From positions 510,219 to 574,218 of the forward strand of contig JAHDVH010000002.1 in NCBI GenBank assembly GCA_023382385.1: a DNA stretch of 64,000 bases. Reading direction: 5' to 3'. The first letter of the stretch is position 1; each line of letters opens with the position of its first letter. This document shows, one piece after another, positions 43,583-52,400 of this stretch. The notes beneath the pieces are model-generated. The model saw nothing but the letters and a program-made list of their open reading frames with translations. It was not told where the DNA came from and did not search any database. A program made the position numbers and the translations under genes. Source of the DNA: a bacterium. Its GTDB lineage: Bacteria; Electryoneota; RPQS01.

Positions 43583-44686
43583 TCAGAGGTTCGAGAAACT
43601 CCGTTCCACTTTCGGACTCAGCCACGTGGTCAATTCATAGGGGAGCGCTTCGATGAGGGGCGAGAGTTCGTGAAGATAGATGGTTTCCCTGTCTTGTCTG
43701 CCCCAGTAGACGGTTTCCTCGCCGACAGAAGGTTTGTCACCTGAGATGAAGGCGTAGGAGCGGTCACGGGCCATGATACCAATCAGGGGAACTCTGCGGC
43801 CGTTATAGAGGACATGAGCATGGCCGACCATCGTGCGGGGATAGCCTGTGCTGAAACCTAAATCTATTTCCGCACCCCAGCCGTCAAAGGGGGCCTGCCA
43901 GAAATGCGGCGAAGGGAATCCATGGCCGCGTTTCAGCTTGCGCACAGCGATGATTCTTCCGGAAAGCGTCATGACCGGTTCGAGCGGAAGCAGATCGGCG
44001 ACGGTGGGCGAGGGAGGCTGGCCGTAGAGTGCGATACCTGTACGGACGAGGTCGCCCGGCACTTCGGGTAAGGCGAGCGCGGCGGCGGAATTTGCGAGAT
44101 GTGTCACCGCCGGATTCAGTCCGGCGGTTTTTGCGTTTTGAATAATCTCGGAGAAGACGTTGATTTGCTGCAAACCACGTTCGCGATCCTGCGGCCCGGC
44201 ATAGGCGAGATGTGAATAGATAGCGTCAAGCTTCAGGTGTTTCAGTTTGGCGAGTTTCGCAAGCGTGTCTTTGTGCCGCGAGTGATGAATTCCGACGCGG
44301 CCCAAACCCGTGTCGAATTTCAAGTGAGTGGAAATCGCGCAGCCGCTGGATTTTGAGAGCGACTCGAGATATTCTACTTTATACCAAGAGGTCGCGGCGA
44401 AGGACAACTCGTAGTCTGTGAAATAGCGAGCGGGTTTCCCGACCCAATCGGTCATGACGAGAATCGGTTTAGTAATGCCTGCCTTGCGCAGCTTCACGCC
44501 GTCGGCAGGCGAACTGACTCCGAAGCCCCATGCACCGGCTTGATTCAGCACGCGGGCGCATTCGAGCAAACCGTGACCGTAGGCGTCCCACTTCACCACA
44601 GCGAGCACACCTTTGGGGGCGACACGCGCGGCCAGAGCCGAAAAGTTGCCGCTCAGAGCGGATAAGTTAATGCGAGCGAGGGGCAC
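43583..44686 (-). CDS. Alanine-racemase-like PLP enzyme with altered active site
   Basis: The product is 367 residues with the alanine racemase layout: PLP lysine in VVKWDAYGHG (Lys32), an HLKFDTGLGRVG strand (121-132), HLANSAAA, and GIALYG (217-222). The usual GYADGYPR motif reads GFSTGYPR here (277-284), so the second catalytic base Tyr is Phe. The MD of the other subunit-facing motif reads MARDR. Normal length. It may still be the cell-wall racemase with changed chemistry or act on another amino acid. It is convergent with the hydrolase gene. Confidence 0.8.
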   Translation of the reverse strand: MPLARINLSALSGNFSALAARVAPKGVLAVVKWDAYGHGLLECARVLNQAGAWGFGVSSPADGVKLRKAGITKPILVMTDWVGKPARYFTDYELSFAATSWYKVEYLESLSKSSGCAISTHLKFDTGLGRVGIHHSRHKDTLAKLAKLKHLKLDAIYSHLAYAGPQDRERGLQQINVFSEIIQNAKTAGLNPAVTHLANSAAALALPEVPGDLVRTGIALYGQPPSPTVADLLPLEPVMTLSGRIIAVRKLKRGHGFPSPHFWQAPFDGWGAEIDLGFSTGYPRTMVGHAHVLYNGRRVPLIGIMARDRSYAFISGDKPSVGEETVYWGRQDRETIYLHELSPLIEALPYELTTWLSPKVERSFSNL

Positions 44687-44742
44687 GAGGAAGCAGTCGG
44701 GAGTGTTTCGTCATGAGTCGGGAGGCAATGGGCATTTGAAAA

Positions 44743-44768
44743 AAAGGCGACCCGCAGAGGTCGCCTTT
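44743..44768 (-). terminator. Terminator of the lipoprotein pair
   Basis: The perfect 10-bp arms AAAGGCGACC and GGTCGCCTTT are followed by TTTT on the minus strand, 20 bp after the stop at 44788. Confidence 0.85.
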
Positions 44769-44787
44769 GTAGTGTCGTGAAACTTCC

Positions 44788-45393
44788 TCAGTAGTTGCCG
44801 GGAATGGCAAGTCCGTCAAGCTTGGCCAGTTCGGTCTGGGCGTTGATGTGCGCGGAGGTGCCGGTAAACATCGGATTAACGATGAAGCCTTCGAGCAGCT
44901 TACGGCGCTCGTTCTTGTCTTTGAAAGTCTGGATGCGGTCGAATTCTGCCCGGGCGAGTTCATTGCGCGCCGTTTGTCCGGCGGCGGTCTGCGGATAGTC
45001 GCGCGCGGCTTCGGTCACGCGGCCGGCATCATAGAGCATTTGAGCGGCCCGTTCGCGGGCGCGCATGGCGGCGGGAGTGTCCGCATAGTTGTTGAGAATG
45101 TCGTCAATCTTGTCCTCTTCAAGCAGTTGCTCGGCCATGCGGACACGAGCCTCGTGAAACATCGGCGTGTCCTGAAACTCGGCGATGACGCGCTGCAGAT
45201 TGCCTTCCTTCATGAGTCGTGCGGCGAGAGCTTCCTTGGCTTTGATCGCAGCCGGTTCGTTCGGATAGCGTTCCAGAACTTCTTCATATTGTCCGTCTTT
45301 GTAGAGCGACTCGGCGCGGTCGGCGGGTGAAGCGCAGCCGAGCGACCAGAGCAGCACGAAAGAGACGGAGAGAATGGTAAGGCAGCGAATCAT
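44788..45393 (-). CDS. Repeat lipoprotein 2
   Basis: The product is 201 residues. The lipobox is near SLGCAS (Cys20). The mature part is made of short helical repeats of about 30 residues (SLYKDGQYEEVLERYPNEPA, LMKEGNLQRVIAEFQDTPM, LLEEDKIDDILNNYADTPAA) of the TPR/Sel1-like kind found in outer-membrane assembly lipoproteins. It lies 18 bp after its paralogue at 45412-46005, so the pair is an operon and a tandem duplication. The partner is unknown. Confidence 0.78.
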   Translation of the reverse strand: MIRCLTILSVSFVLLWSLGCASPADRAESLYKDGQYEEVLERYPNEPAAIKAKEALAARLMKEGNLQRVIAEFQDTPMFHEARVRMAEQLLEEDKIDDILNNYADTPAAMRARERAAQMLYDAGRVTEAARDYPQTAAGQTARNELARAEFDRIQTFKDKNERRKLLEGFIVNPMFTGTSAHINAQTELAKLDGLAIPGNY

Positions 45394-45411
45394 GTGAAAC
45401 GCCTTCCGATG

Positions 45412-46005
45412 CTATTTCTTCTTATTCCGCGCTTCGCTAAGCATTGTTGCGGCTTCTTTATAGGCCGCAGTCTGATTATAGGAGCGGGCGATCTCCTCGA
45501 GCTTGTCAATCCGTTTCTGACCGGAAAGTTTTTTGGCTTCATTGAGGAGCGCAACCGCACGGGTTTCTTTGACCTCTTTGGCGCGCGCGGCATTGGGATA
45601 GGTCGTAATCAGGGAATCAAACAGGCCCTGATTGTAGAGCTCATCGGCAAGGATGCGCTCGGCATCGGCGGCCAAGGGCGAGTGCGGGTATTGTCGGATG
45701 ACTTCCCGATACTGTTTGTCATCGAACAGCGTTTTCGCCTTGGCCTGCAGGGCAAGATAAGCCGCACGGGTTTTGGGGTATTTCTCGATGACTTCGTCGT
45801 GCTTGCCGGCCTCAAGGAGGTCTTCGGCCATCAGCGCTTCGGCCCTACGGGCGAATTGGGTGTCTGGGAATTTCTGAATGACCTCTTGATACTTGCGGTC
45901 TGCAAGGAGTTTCTGCGCGGAGGCTGCTTCGCTTTGGCATCCTGCGAGGATCCCGAGCAAGAGGGCAGCGGTCAGCATGGGGAGCACAATTTTCCGAAAA
46001 TTCAT
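45412..46005 (-). CDS. Repeat lipoprotein 1
   Basis: The product is 197 residues. The signal ends in a lipobox (LGILAGC, Cys23). Helical repeats (LLADRKYQEVIQKFPDTQFA, LLEAGKHDEVIEKYPKTRAA, LFDDKQYREVIRQYPHSPLA) match those of the downstream lipoprotein. The C-terminal third is charged and helical. A role in envelope protein assembly similar to BamD is possible from the repeat type, but length and sequence do not settle it. Confidence 0.78.
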   Translation of the reverse strand: MNFRKIVLPMLTAALLLGILAGCQSEAASAQKLLADRKYQEVIQKFPDTQFARRAEALMAEDLLEAGKHDEVIEKYPKTRAAYLALQAKAKTLFDDKQYREVIRQYPHSPLAADAERILADELYNQGLFDSLITTYPNAARAKEVKETRAVALLNEAKKLSGQKRIDKLEEIARSYNQTAAYKEAATMLSEARNKKK

Positions 46006-46194
46006 CGTTCTGGCGCGGTTTTGTTGGAGCTTTGTCTTTTGAACTCAGGAAGTTAAGGATTCCCTTAGCGATTGTCAAGCAGATTTGGTCATTGTAGTGC
46101 GAAGATTAAGCCATAACAAGAGGTTGCGAGTCTGCAACGCGGGGAGGCGCGGCACGACACCTGCTCAGAGAGTGCAATTAGGCTCTTCAAATTG

Positions 46195-46223
46195 TTGACA
46201 GTTCCTCGATTGGGTGCTATATT
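46195..46223 (+). promoter_or_regulatory. Promoter of the exbB-exbD operon
   Basis: This is TTGACA, 17 bases, TATATT, about 60 bp before the ATG at 46284. The rest of 46006-46283 shows nothing else. Confidence 0.8.
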
Positions 46224-46283
46224 ACTTGTTATATCAAAGATTTACCCTACTCCACCTCCACCAACCTTTTCAGGAAGAAACGG

Positions 46284-46892
46284 ATGAAAACCTTGCACCG
46301 GATGAATAAGCCCGTCCTCGGCTCCGTGTTGTTGGCCGCACTGGTAATGACGGCAGTCTACTCCATGCTCGCCTATGGCCAGCCGATCAGTGAACGGGAA
46401 GTGACGATGAGTGAGAAGATTGGCGCCATAGTAGTATTATATCGGGCATTCGACAGCCTAATCTACTTTTTGCAGGGGTTACTGCTGTTTATCGGCCTCG
46501 GGATCACGATTTACTATTACATGAAGTTCAAGCGCGGCGGGTTCCAGACGGATCTGAAAAAGCGCGTGCACGAGATGGCCGAAGAGGTGCCGCTGCAGAC
46601 GGCCATTGACTTTGAGATCGAGAGTTTGCAGAACAAGTATATTTTTCTGGACTTGATGATCGCCGCCGCGCCGATGTCGGGACTGCTGGGCACGGTAGTA
46701 GGTCTGGTTCACGTATTCAGCGAGCAGACGTTCGTGCAGCAGATATCAATGCAGACGATCGCCGGCGGCATGTACGTGGCGATGGTGACGACCGTTTGCG
46801 GGCTGATCGTCGCACTGATCGGCGTAATCGGTCGGCACATGCTGAACAGCGTGCTGGCACAGATGCGCGAGTCGCTGGCGGGAGGCAAGTGA
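46284..46892 (+). CDS. ExbB/TolQ-type proton channel protein
   Basis: The product is 202 residues in the inner membrane. An N-terminal segment (VLGSVLLAALVMTAVYSMLA) is followed by a membrane helix at about 55-76 and the conserved pair of helices around MIAAAPMSGLLGTVVGLVHV and IAGGMYVAMVTTVCGLIVAL, the MotA/TolQ/ExbB motif. It forms the stator channel with the ExbD-type protein encoded next, using the proton gradient to energise a periplasmic partner. GGAAGAAACGG precedes the ATG. First gene of a five-gene operon. Confidence 0.9.
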   Translation: MKTLHRMNKPVLGSVLLAALVMTAVYSMLAYGQPISEREVTMSEKIGAIVVLYRAFDSLIYFLQGLLLFIGLGITIYYYMKFKRGGFQTDLKKRVHEMAEEVPLQTAIDFEIESLQNKYIFLDLMIAAAPMSGLLGTVVGLVHVFSEQTFVQQISMQTIAGGMYVAMVTTVCGLIVALIGVIGRHMLNSVLAQMRESLAGGK

Positions 46893-46893
46893 G

Positions 46894-47337
46894 ATGCGCA
46901 AAAAAGATCCGTTTGCCGAGGCGACCACGTCGCTCATTGATATTGCGTTTATCGTCATTTTGTTCCTGATCATCACGACGGTAATCGCGCCGGAGGACGT
47001 GGTTCCGCTGAAGCTGCCGAACAATTTTGACGACGGTTCGCCGTATTTACAGATTGAGAAGGAACTGATTATCCATGTGAAGCGTTCGGGCGTGGTGGAG
47101 GTATCGGGCGAGTTGCTGGCGGATTCGCTGGAAGCGGATTCGACGCTGTTTCGTTTGACGGACGCATTCATCGAGCGTTACATCGCGGCCCAGCCGGACG
47201 GGAAGGTAATCTTGCGCGCGGACAGCGGAGCGGTATGGGATCGTCCGGTGCAGATCATGCAGGCGTGCGGGAAGCACGGAGTGCCATTGTCGATCGCGCT
47301 GGAACCCGCGCAACTCGCGGAGGACGTTCTGCCGTGA
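46894..47337 (+). CDS. ExbD/TolR-type protein
   Basis: The product is 147 residues. A single N-terminal membrane helix carries the proton-binding aspartate (TTSLIDIAFIVILFLIITTV, Asp16), and the periplasmic domain ends with ...VPLSIALEP as in ExbD/TolR proteins. It starts 1 bp after the ExbB stop, and its stop overlaps the GTG of the next gene. Confidence 0.9.
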   Translation: MRKKDPFAEATTSLIDIAFIVILFLIITTVIAPEDVVPLKLPNNFDDGSPYLQIEKELIIHVKRSGVVEVSGELLADSLEADSTLFRLTDAFIERYIAAQPDGKVILRADSGAVWDRPVQIMQACGKHGVPLSIALEPAQLAEDVLP

Positions 47338-48431
47338 CGGAGCGCCAAGTTCACATAGGCATACGTGCGCTGGCGTTCGTGCTGACGAGCGTGGTTCTGT
47401 TGAATCTGCCGGGTGTGCCGCTGCGCGCGTTGGCGGAACGGTTCGACTGGCTGATGTATATCGATCTCGAAGAGATCCTAATCATGCGCGAACCGCCGAA
47501 GCCGAAACCGATTCCGATCCCGATCTCGCAGGCGAAGATTGCACCTCGGGCGACGCCTTCGCCGGTGGTTGCGCCGACGGAAGTGACTTCGAAACCGTCG
47601 CAGATCGTGGTGGAAGAGCCGTCGCTCGAGAAGCCTGTCTTTGGAATGGTGCACGAGCTGTTCGACACGCCGCCGGAAGATCGTCCGCAGACAAAGCTGT
47701 CGCCGAACGCTTCGCCGCTGCCGGACATAATCACGCAACGCGCCGATGCGGGAGAGTCACGTCCGCAAGCCGCGATGCCCGCACCGATTGAACAGAGCGG
47801 AAGGGTCTATAAGGGCGCGGGTGCGCCGAATCTCGAACCGGCAATCACGCCCGGCTATACCGGACCGAGTCTGGATTTACCGCAGGCGACGCAGCCGACG
47901 GTGGGCTTGTCGCGCGGGGACGAACTGGCTGTTTCGAAAACTCCAGGGATTGCGCGCGGGGAGATGGATTATCAATCGTCGGTAGGCAAGCAGGCGGGAC
48001 CGGGGAACAGCGAATCGATATCGTTGGGAACGGACCTGATCGGCGAGAGTGAACTTTCGGGATTGCTGGACTGGCTAAGAGCGAATCCCGGGTCATTCTC
48101 TCCGGTGTTGATGGCCTACATGGAAACGGGGGGAGGCGATCTGAAAGGAGTCACAAGCTACGGCGGCTGGGACATCTTCATTCAGTTTTCACCGGACGAC
48201 GGGCAGTTGAAGATATTTCTGTCGCGCGGTGATCAGGGAATTTTGCTGGCGGATTCCGACTTCAAGCGGCGGTCGCAGATGTTCGGCTTGGGCAGCGTCT
48301 CACGGACCGGTCGGGATGTGACTTCGATCACGGCACAGCGCGAGCGTCCCACAGTTCAGAATACGACTGAGTTTTACTCAGTGTTTCAGGGGTGGATGCA
48401 GAGCAAGGGGATTCAGTTGGCTGGAAGGTGA
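47334..48431 (+). CDS. TonB/TolA-like energy transducer with unusual C-terminus
   Basis: The product is 365 residues from GTG. A membrane anchor (about 10-28) is followed by a proline-rich stalk (REPPKPKPIPIPISQ, residues 52-66) and a long low-complexity Pro/Ser/Thr region, the layout of TonB and TolA. The C-terminal domain from about 260 (LLDWLRANPGSFSPVLMAYM, then SYGGWDIFIQFSPDDGQLKI) is not a normal TonB or TolA end. It overlaps exbD by 4 bp, so it should be the partner of that channel. Its outer-membrane target is probably encoded downstream. The C-terminal domain may be new. Confidence 0.72.
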   Translation: MTERQVHIGIRALAFVLTSVVLLNLPGVPLRALAERFDWLMYIDLEEILIMREPPKPKPIPIPISQAKIAPRATPSPVVAPTEVTSKPSQIVVEEPSLEKPVFGMVHELFDTPPEDRPQTKLSPNASPLPDIITQRADAGESRPQAAMPAPIEQSGRVYKGAGAPNLEPAITPGYTGPSLDLPQATQPTVGLSRGDELAVSKTPGIARGEMDYQSSVGKQAGPGNSESISLGTDLIGESELSGLLDWLRANPGSFSPVLMAYMETGGGDLKGVTSYGGWDIFIQFSPDDGQLKIFLSRGDQGILLADSDFKRRSQMFGLGSVSRTGRDVTSITAQRERPTVQNTTEFYSVFQGWMQSKGIQLAGR

Positions 48432-48553
48432 TCCTTCTCCAATTGGGGCAGTACCGCGAAGATCGAGTCATCGCACGATGAGTTCTTGCGCCAGCACTGT
48501 CTACTTATTGGAATTCGCGGGATCAAGATGTGGAAATCAGATAATGTACACAC

Positions 48554-49891
48554 ATGACTATGATTAGAGGAATGATGGTTTTCATATGGCTCGCGGTCCT
48601 TCTGCCGAGCACATGCTCGTTCGCTCAGTCGCAGACGCAGCAGGAGGCGGATTCGCTGGCGAAGCTGTTGTTCGGCGAGGAGAAGACCGAAGAGCAGGCG
48701 ACGACACTATTCGAGCGCGGCAAGGAGGAGTTTAACGCGGGCGAAGGGTTCTTGAAGGAAGCCAACGCGATGCGGGCCAGCGGTCAGGATACGACGTTGC
48801 GGTCGCGCGGCGGAGTGTTCGGATTGCTTGGTCAGGCGATTGGGGACACGACCAAGAGCTCTAAGGAGCTGGATACGCGCAAGCGCGCGGCGGCGGCATT
48901 CAAGAACGCGGCCAAGAATTTCGAGAAAGCGCTGGCGAAGCAGCCCGCGATGAAGGAGATTCAGCTCTGGCTGGTGGCAACATACGACCGGCTGGAAAAC
49001 TGGGAGAAGTCGCTGCCACTCTATCGGGAGATACTTAACGAGCGGCAGGGCGAGGACAATCTGTGGTTCGCGTATGGTTATGCGGCTTATCGTGCGAAGC
49101 AATACGATAAGGCCGTGACGGGATTCGATCAAGCGATGCGCATCCGCGAGCTGGTGACAGGCACGCAGGATTCGGTGCCGAACAGCTATCGGTTGTATCT
49201 GGGTGAAGCATACCTGAAGACCTATCAGGACCAGAACGCGTTGAAGATGTATACCGCGGCGATGCGCTACGCGACACCCGAGGACTCCGCCGAGATTCAG
49301 AAGACCATTGACTGGATCAACTGGGACAGCGGTGGCATTGCGGCGGCAGAATATCGCGATGCGGCCTATCAGGCGGAGCACGAGGAACGCTGGAACGATG
49401 CGCGCGAGGCCTATCTGGGCGGTATAGGTTCGGCACGCACGATCAAGGCGAGAGACTTTCTGACGTGGCGGCTCGCGCTGGTAACCTTCAATCACGGCAA
49501 CAAGACTGAAGGAATCGCGCGGCTGGGTGAAGTGATTAACCGTTTAGGCGAGGAATGCCCGAAGGATTACAGCGAGAGCTACGGGCGCATGCTGTATGCT
49601 TATGGACAGGAGCTTGTGGCGAACGGGGACCGGCGCGGTGCGCTCGAGTATTTTTTGAACAGCACCAAAGTCGCCTGGGAAGGTCAAGGCGGGGGGTATG
49701 TGGCGATTGCGCAGATTGCCTCGAACGATCTCGGGCAGTCCATCGAGAACGCCGAGCGTGCACTACGCTATCCACTGACGGCTGACCAGCGCAAGATTGC
49801 CTACGAGATGTTAGTGAACTCCTACCGCTCGAAGGGGCAGTGGGACGAGATGAAGAAATACCAAGCCCTTTTGCAAGGGGAGACTCCGTGA
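48554..49891 (+). CDS. Exported TPR protein
   Basis: The product is 445 residues with a signal peptide (MTMIRGMMVFIWLAVLLPSTCSFA). Helical repeats cover residues about 110-440 (AAFKNAAKNFEKALAKQPAM, WEKSLPLYREILNERQGEDN, AYRAKQYDKAVTGFDQAMRI), of the TPR type that scaffolds protein complexes. It lies 122 bp after the TonB-like gene and its stop overlaps the start of the next gene (GTGA). It is probably the periplasmic scaffold of the ExbB/ExbD-linked system. Confidence 0.8.
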   Translation: MTMIRGMMVFIWLAVLLPSTCSFAQSQTQQEADSLAKLLFGEEKTEEQATTLFERGKEEFNAGEGFLKEANAMRASGQDTTLRSRGGVFGLLGQAIGDTTKSSKELDTRKRAAAAFKNAAKNFEKALAKQPAMKEIQLWLVATYDRLENWEKSLPLYREILNERQGEDNLWFAYGYAAYRAKQYDKAVTGFDQAMRIRELVTGTQDSVPNSYRLYLGEAYLKTYQDQNALKMYTAAMRYATPEDSAEIQKTIDWINWDSGGIAAAEYRDAAYQAEHEERWNDAREAYLGGIGSARTIKARDFLTWRLALVTFNHGNKTEGIARLGEVINRLGEECPKDYSESYGRMLYAYGQELVANGDRRGALEYFLNSTKVAWEGQGGGYVAIAQIASNDLGQSIENAERALRYPLTADQRKIAYEMLVNSYRSKGQWDEMKKYQALLQGETP

Positions 49892-51600
49892 AGCAAATGA
49901 GATGGTTTATCGCCGCAGGTGCGGCACTGATGATGACGATGGCTGTGTATGCCGACGTGGACTTCAAACTGGTGACGCAGCAAAGCGTCACGGACGCGCG
50001 CCAGATTCAGGTTCTGCGCGAAGAGCTGTTTTTGGGTAACGAGACTATCGAGCGGGTGTTGATCAGCGATCTGCTGAACGACGGTTTCGATCAGAACGAT
50101 GCGGTAGTGCTTTATCCGACGGGGCGGGTGCTGCGGCTGGAGCCAATCAGCGATCGGCTGGATTCGCTGCTGCGCTCATTCAAGCTACCTCCCAACGTGG
50201 AAATCTATGAGAGCCGTCAGTATCACAGCGTGTTTGACTCGGTATCGATTATCAGTCGGGGCGGAAAAGCGCTGGGCTACGGACTGCTTGGCGGCCTGCA
50301 GGAGCGGCTTGCGCGCGGCTATCGCGGCAACGAAATCGAAGGGTATTTCAAGTTCAGCGGGAGCGGAGCGCAAATCAGAGTGTGGAATTTTGACTCGACG
50401 CGAGTGAGTTTCCCGCGTCCCGAACCATCGAGCTATGATACGGTGGTGATTTACTTGCGCGACACGGTGTACGTGCCGGAGATTGTGACGGTGGAAAAGG
50501 ATCCGGTGGTGATTCGCGACACGGTGTATTTGCCAAGCGAGCTATTGCGTGCGCCGCGCGGATTGTATTATCGGGAAGCGCTCGGCATGCTGGGGGGCGG
50601 GTATTCGATGTCGAAGCGGGAATCGTCGCGTGGACATTTAGCCTTTGCGGCTGGCAACGAGTGGGAGTTCGGCGTCTGGGACCGCTGGATAGCCGGCAGG
50701 CAGGAGATCAATTCGCGGATTGGATTGCGTTTCGCCGCCGAGCTTGCGCCGTGGAAGAGCGATACCCTCTCGGCGCGATTCTTGAGCACGGCGGGTGAAA
50801 TCATGTATATTCCCGCGTGGGACAGATCGTTGTTCGCGTTCGCGGGAATCCGCACCTATTTTCAGGATAATCTCTTCTGGGATCGCGTGCGAGCGGGATG
50901 GGAAGATGATTTATATGAAGAGCCGTCTGAGCAGGAATTAGGGCACTATGAGCTTGCGGTGAAAGCGGGACTCGACAAACTTGCTCCTTACGGAGCGGCC
51001 AAGCGAATCGGTCTGTGGATGCGTGCGGCGGCCACATGGCCGGGTTCGGACAACTCGCGCTACGTGTTCTGGCAGGACGTGCTCTCGCAGAGCGGGCAGG
51101 CGAGGCGAGAAGAGTGGGCGTGGACCATGAAGTCCATCTACGACCTTGACGGAAACCTGAACATCAAGATTACAGAACAGACGCAGTTGACGGCGGGAGC
51201 GGGAATGCAGATTCTTCCCGAACTGGTTGCCAACTATCAGACGCAAGCGGGGACGGCAGGAGGAGACAACAATACGTTCAGTGCGAACGTGTTTCATCAG
51301 TCGGTTGCCTTGCGCTGGACGCTGCTGAGTGCTCCGACGTATCGAATGAGAATCGAAGGCGGCGCGCGGAACAACATCTTAAGCACATCATTTGACGCGC
51401 CGAAGAACGCCGAAGAACGTGCGCTGCAGGATTTGATTGAAGAGCAGTTCTTTCCATTCATGGAAGCGCCGCAACTCGACGGTTCATTGCAGCTCGACAT
51501 TGACATCGTGCAGGTGAGTCTGGGAGTGAAGGCCTATTTACCGGAAGGTGAAGACGCGCAGATCAGGCCATGGGGCGGACTCTACTTCCTGTTCAAGTAG
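49888..51600 (+). CDS. Outer-membrane beta-barrel candidate
   Basis: The product is 570 residues from GTG (ATG three codons later is also possible) with GGGGAG upstream and a signal peptide (GAALMMTMAVYA). The N-terminal 190 residues look like a periplasmic module. Two similar strands follow (YLRDTVYVPEIVTVE and IRDTVYLPSELL), then about 330 residues of alternating beta strands ending in GGLYFLFK, a typical barrel end with a C-terminal aromatic. It is coupled to the TPR gene and last in the exbB operon, so it may be the outer-membrane client of the energised complex. The family is not recognised. Confidence 0.7.
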   Translation: MKQMRWFIAAGAALMMTMAVYADVDFKLVTQQSVTDARQIQVLREELFLGNETIERVLISDLLNDGFDQNDAVVLYPTGRVLRLEPISDRLDSLLRSFKLPPNVEIYESRQYHSVFDSVSIISRGGKALGYGLLGGLQERLARGYRGNEIEGYFKFSGSGAQIRVWNFDSTRVSFPRPEPSSYDTVVIYLRDTVYVPEIVTVEKDPVVIRDTVYLPSELLRAPRGLYYREALGMLGGGYSMSKRESSRGHLAFAAGNEWEFGVWDRWIAGRQEINSRIGLRFAAELAPWKSDTLSARFLSTAGEIMYIPAWDRSLFAFAGIRTYFQDNLFWDRVRAGWEDDLYEEPSEQELGHYELAVKAGLDKLAPYGAAKRIGLWMRAAATWPGSDNSRYVFWQDVLSQSGQARREEWAWTMKSIYDLDGNLNIKITEQTQLTAGAGMQILPELVANYQTQAGTAGGDNNTFSANVFHQSVALRWTLLSAPTYRMRIEGGARNNILSTSFDAPKNAEERALQDLIEEQFFPFMEAPQLDGSLQLDIDIVQVSLGVKAYLPEGEDAQIRPWGGLYFLFK

Positions 51601-51619
51601 GAAGGTATAATTAGACGAG

Positions 51620-51650
51620 GAAACGGGCGGCCCCATAGGCCGCCCGTTTC
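51620..51650. terminator. Bidirectional terminator
   Basis: The perfect 13-bp arms GAAACGGGCGGCC and GGCCGCCCGTTTC enclose a CCATA loop between the barrel gene and the convergent pgl gene. Confidence 0.9.
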
Positions 51651-51677
51651 CGTATTGTTCGACTTGAGCTTTCGAGG

Positions 51678-52400
51678 CTACTCACTCAGCTCGCTGGCCG
51701 CTTCTTCATCAAGAATCCAAATCAAACGACCTTCGTGCGGATTGACCCGCGTAGCCGGAAGGCGGTGATCCAAATCCACCAGAACTTCGCGGACGCGCAT
51801 GGCCTTTGCGGCTCCGGTGACGAGAAAAATCACGGCGTGAGCGTTGTTGAGGACGCGCAATGTCAACGTCAGACGCTTCGGAATCGGGTTGTTCTTAGCC
51901 TCCACCGCTTCCACCAGCGCGCCGGATTCGATGGCGGATGAGTTGGGAAATAACGACGCGGTGTGTCCGTCTTCGCCCATTCCGAGCAGGATAGCATCGA
52001 ATGCAACCGACTCCGGCATGAAACGACCCTTGAGTGTGCGCGCGTAGGCGTCGGCTGCTTCGGAGTTGTTTGCATGTTCACCACACATGCGAAAGACTTC
52101 ACCGATCTGAACACGACTCAGGAAGTGATCAAAGGCCAGACGGAAGTTTGACTCCGAATGGGAAGGGTCCACGCAGCGCTCGTCGGCCCAGAAGACCTCC
52201 CACTTGTCATACTCCATCTCCTGCCTCCATTCGTCTGTGGCGAGCAGCGAAAAGAGCAGTTTTGGCGTGGAACCTCCGGAGAGCGCGATACGAAAAACAT
52301 CACGTGCGGCGATTGCTTCATCCTGAAGTTCTTTCAGGAGGGCAGCAGCGGCTTCCGCGACGTCGTCGGGGTATTCACAGTAGATGACTTCGGGATTCAT
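51678..52400 (-). CDS. pgl: 6-phosphogluconolactonase
   Basis: The product is 240 residues and hydrolyses 6-phosphogluconolactone, the second step of the oxidative pentose-phosphate pathway. ALSGGSTPK (39-47), the VFWADERCVDPSHSESNFR stretch, and LLGMGEDGHTASLFP are the family motifs. Its start overlaps the opcA stop by 4 bp. Last gene of the gnd-zwf-opcA-pgl operon. Confidence 0.94.
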   Translation of the reverse strand: MNPEVIYCEYPDDVAEAAAALLKELQDEAIAARDVFRIALSGGSTPKLLFSLLATDEWRQEMEYDKWEVFWADERCVDPSHSESNFRLAFDHFLSRVQIGEVFRMCGEHANNSEAADAYARTLKGRFMPESVAFDAILLGMGEDGHTASLFPNSSAIESGALVEAVEAKNNPIPKRLTLTLRVLNNAHAVIFLVTGAAKAMRVREVLVDLDHRLPATRVNPHEGRLIWILDEEAASELSE

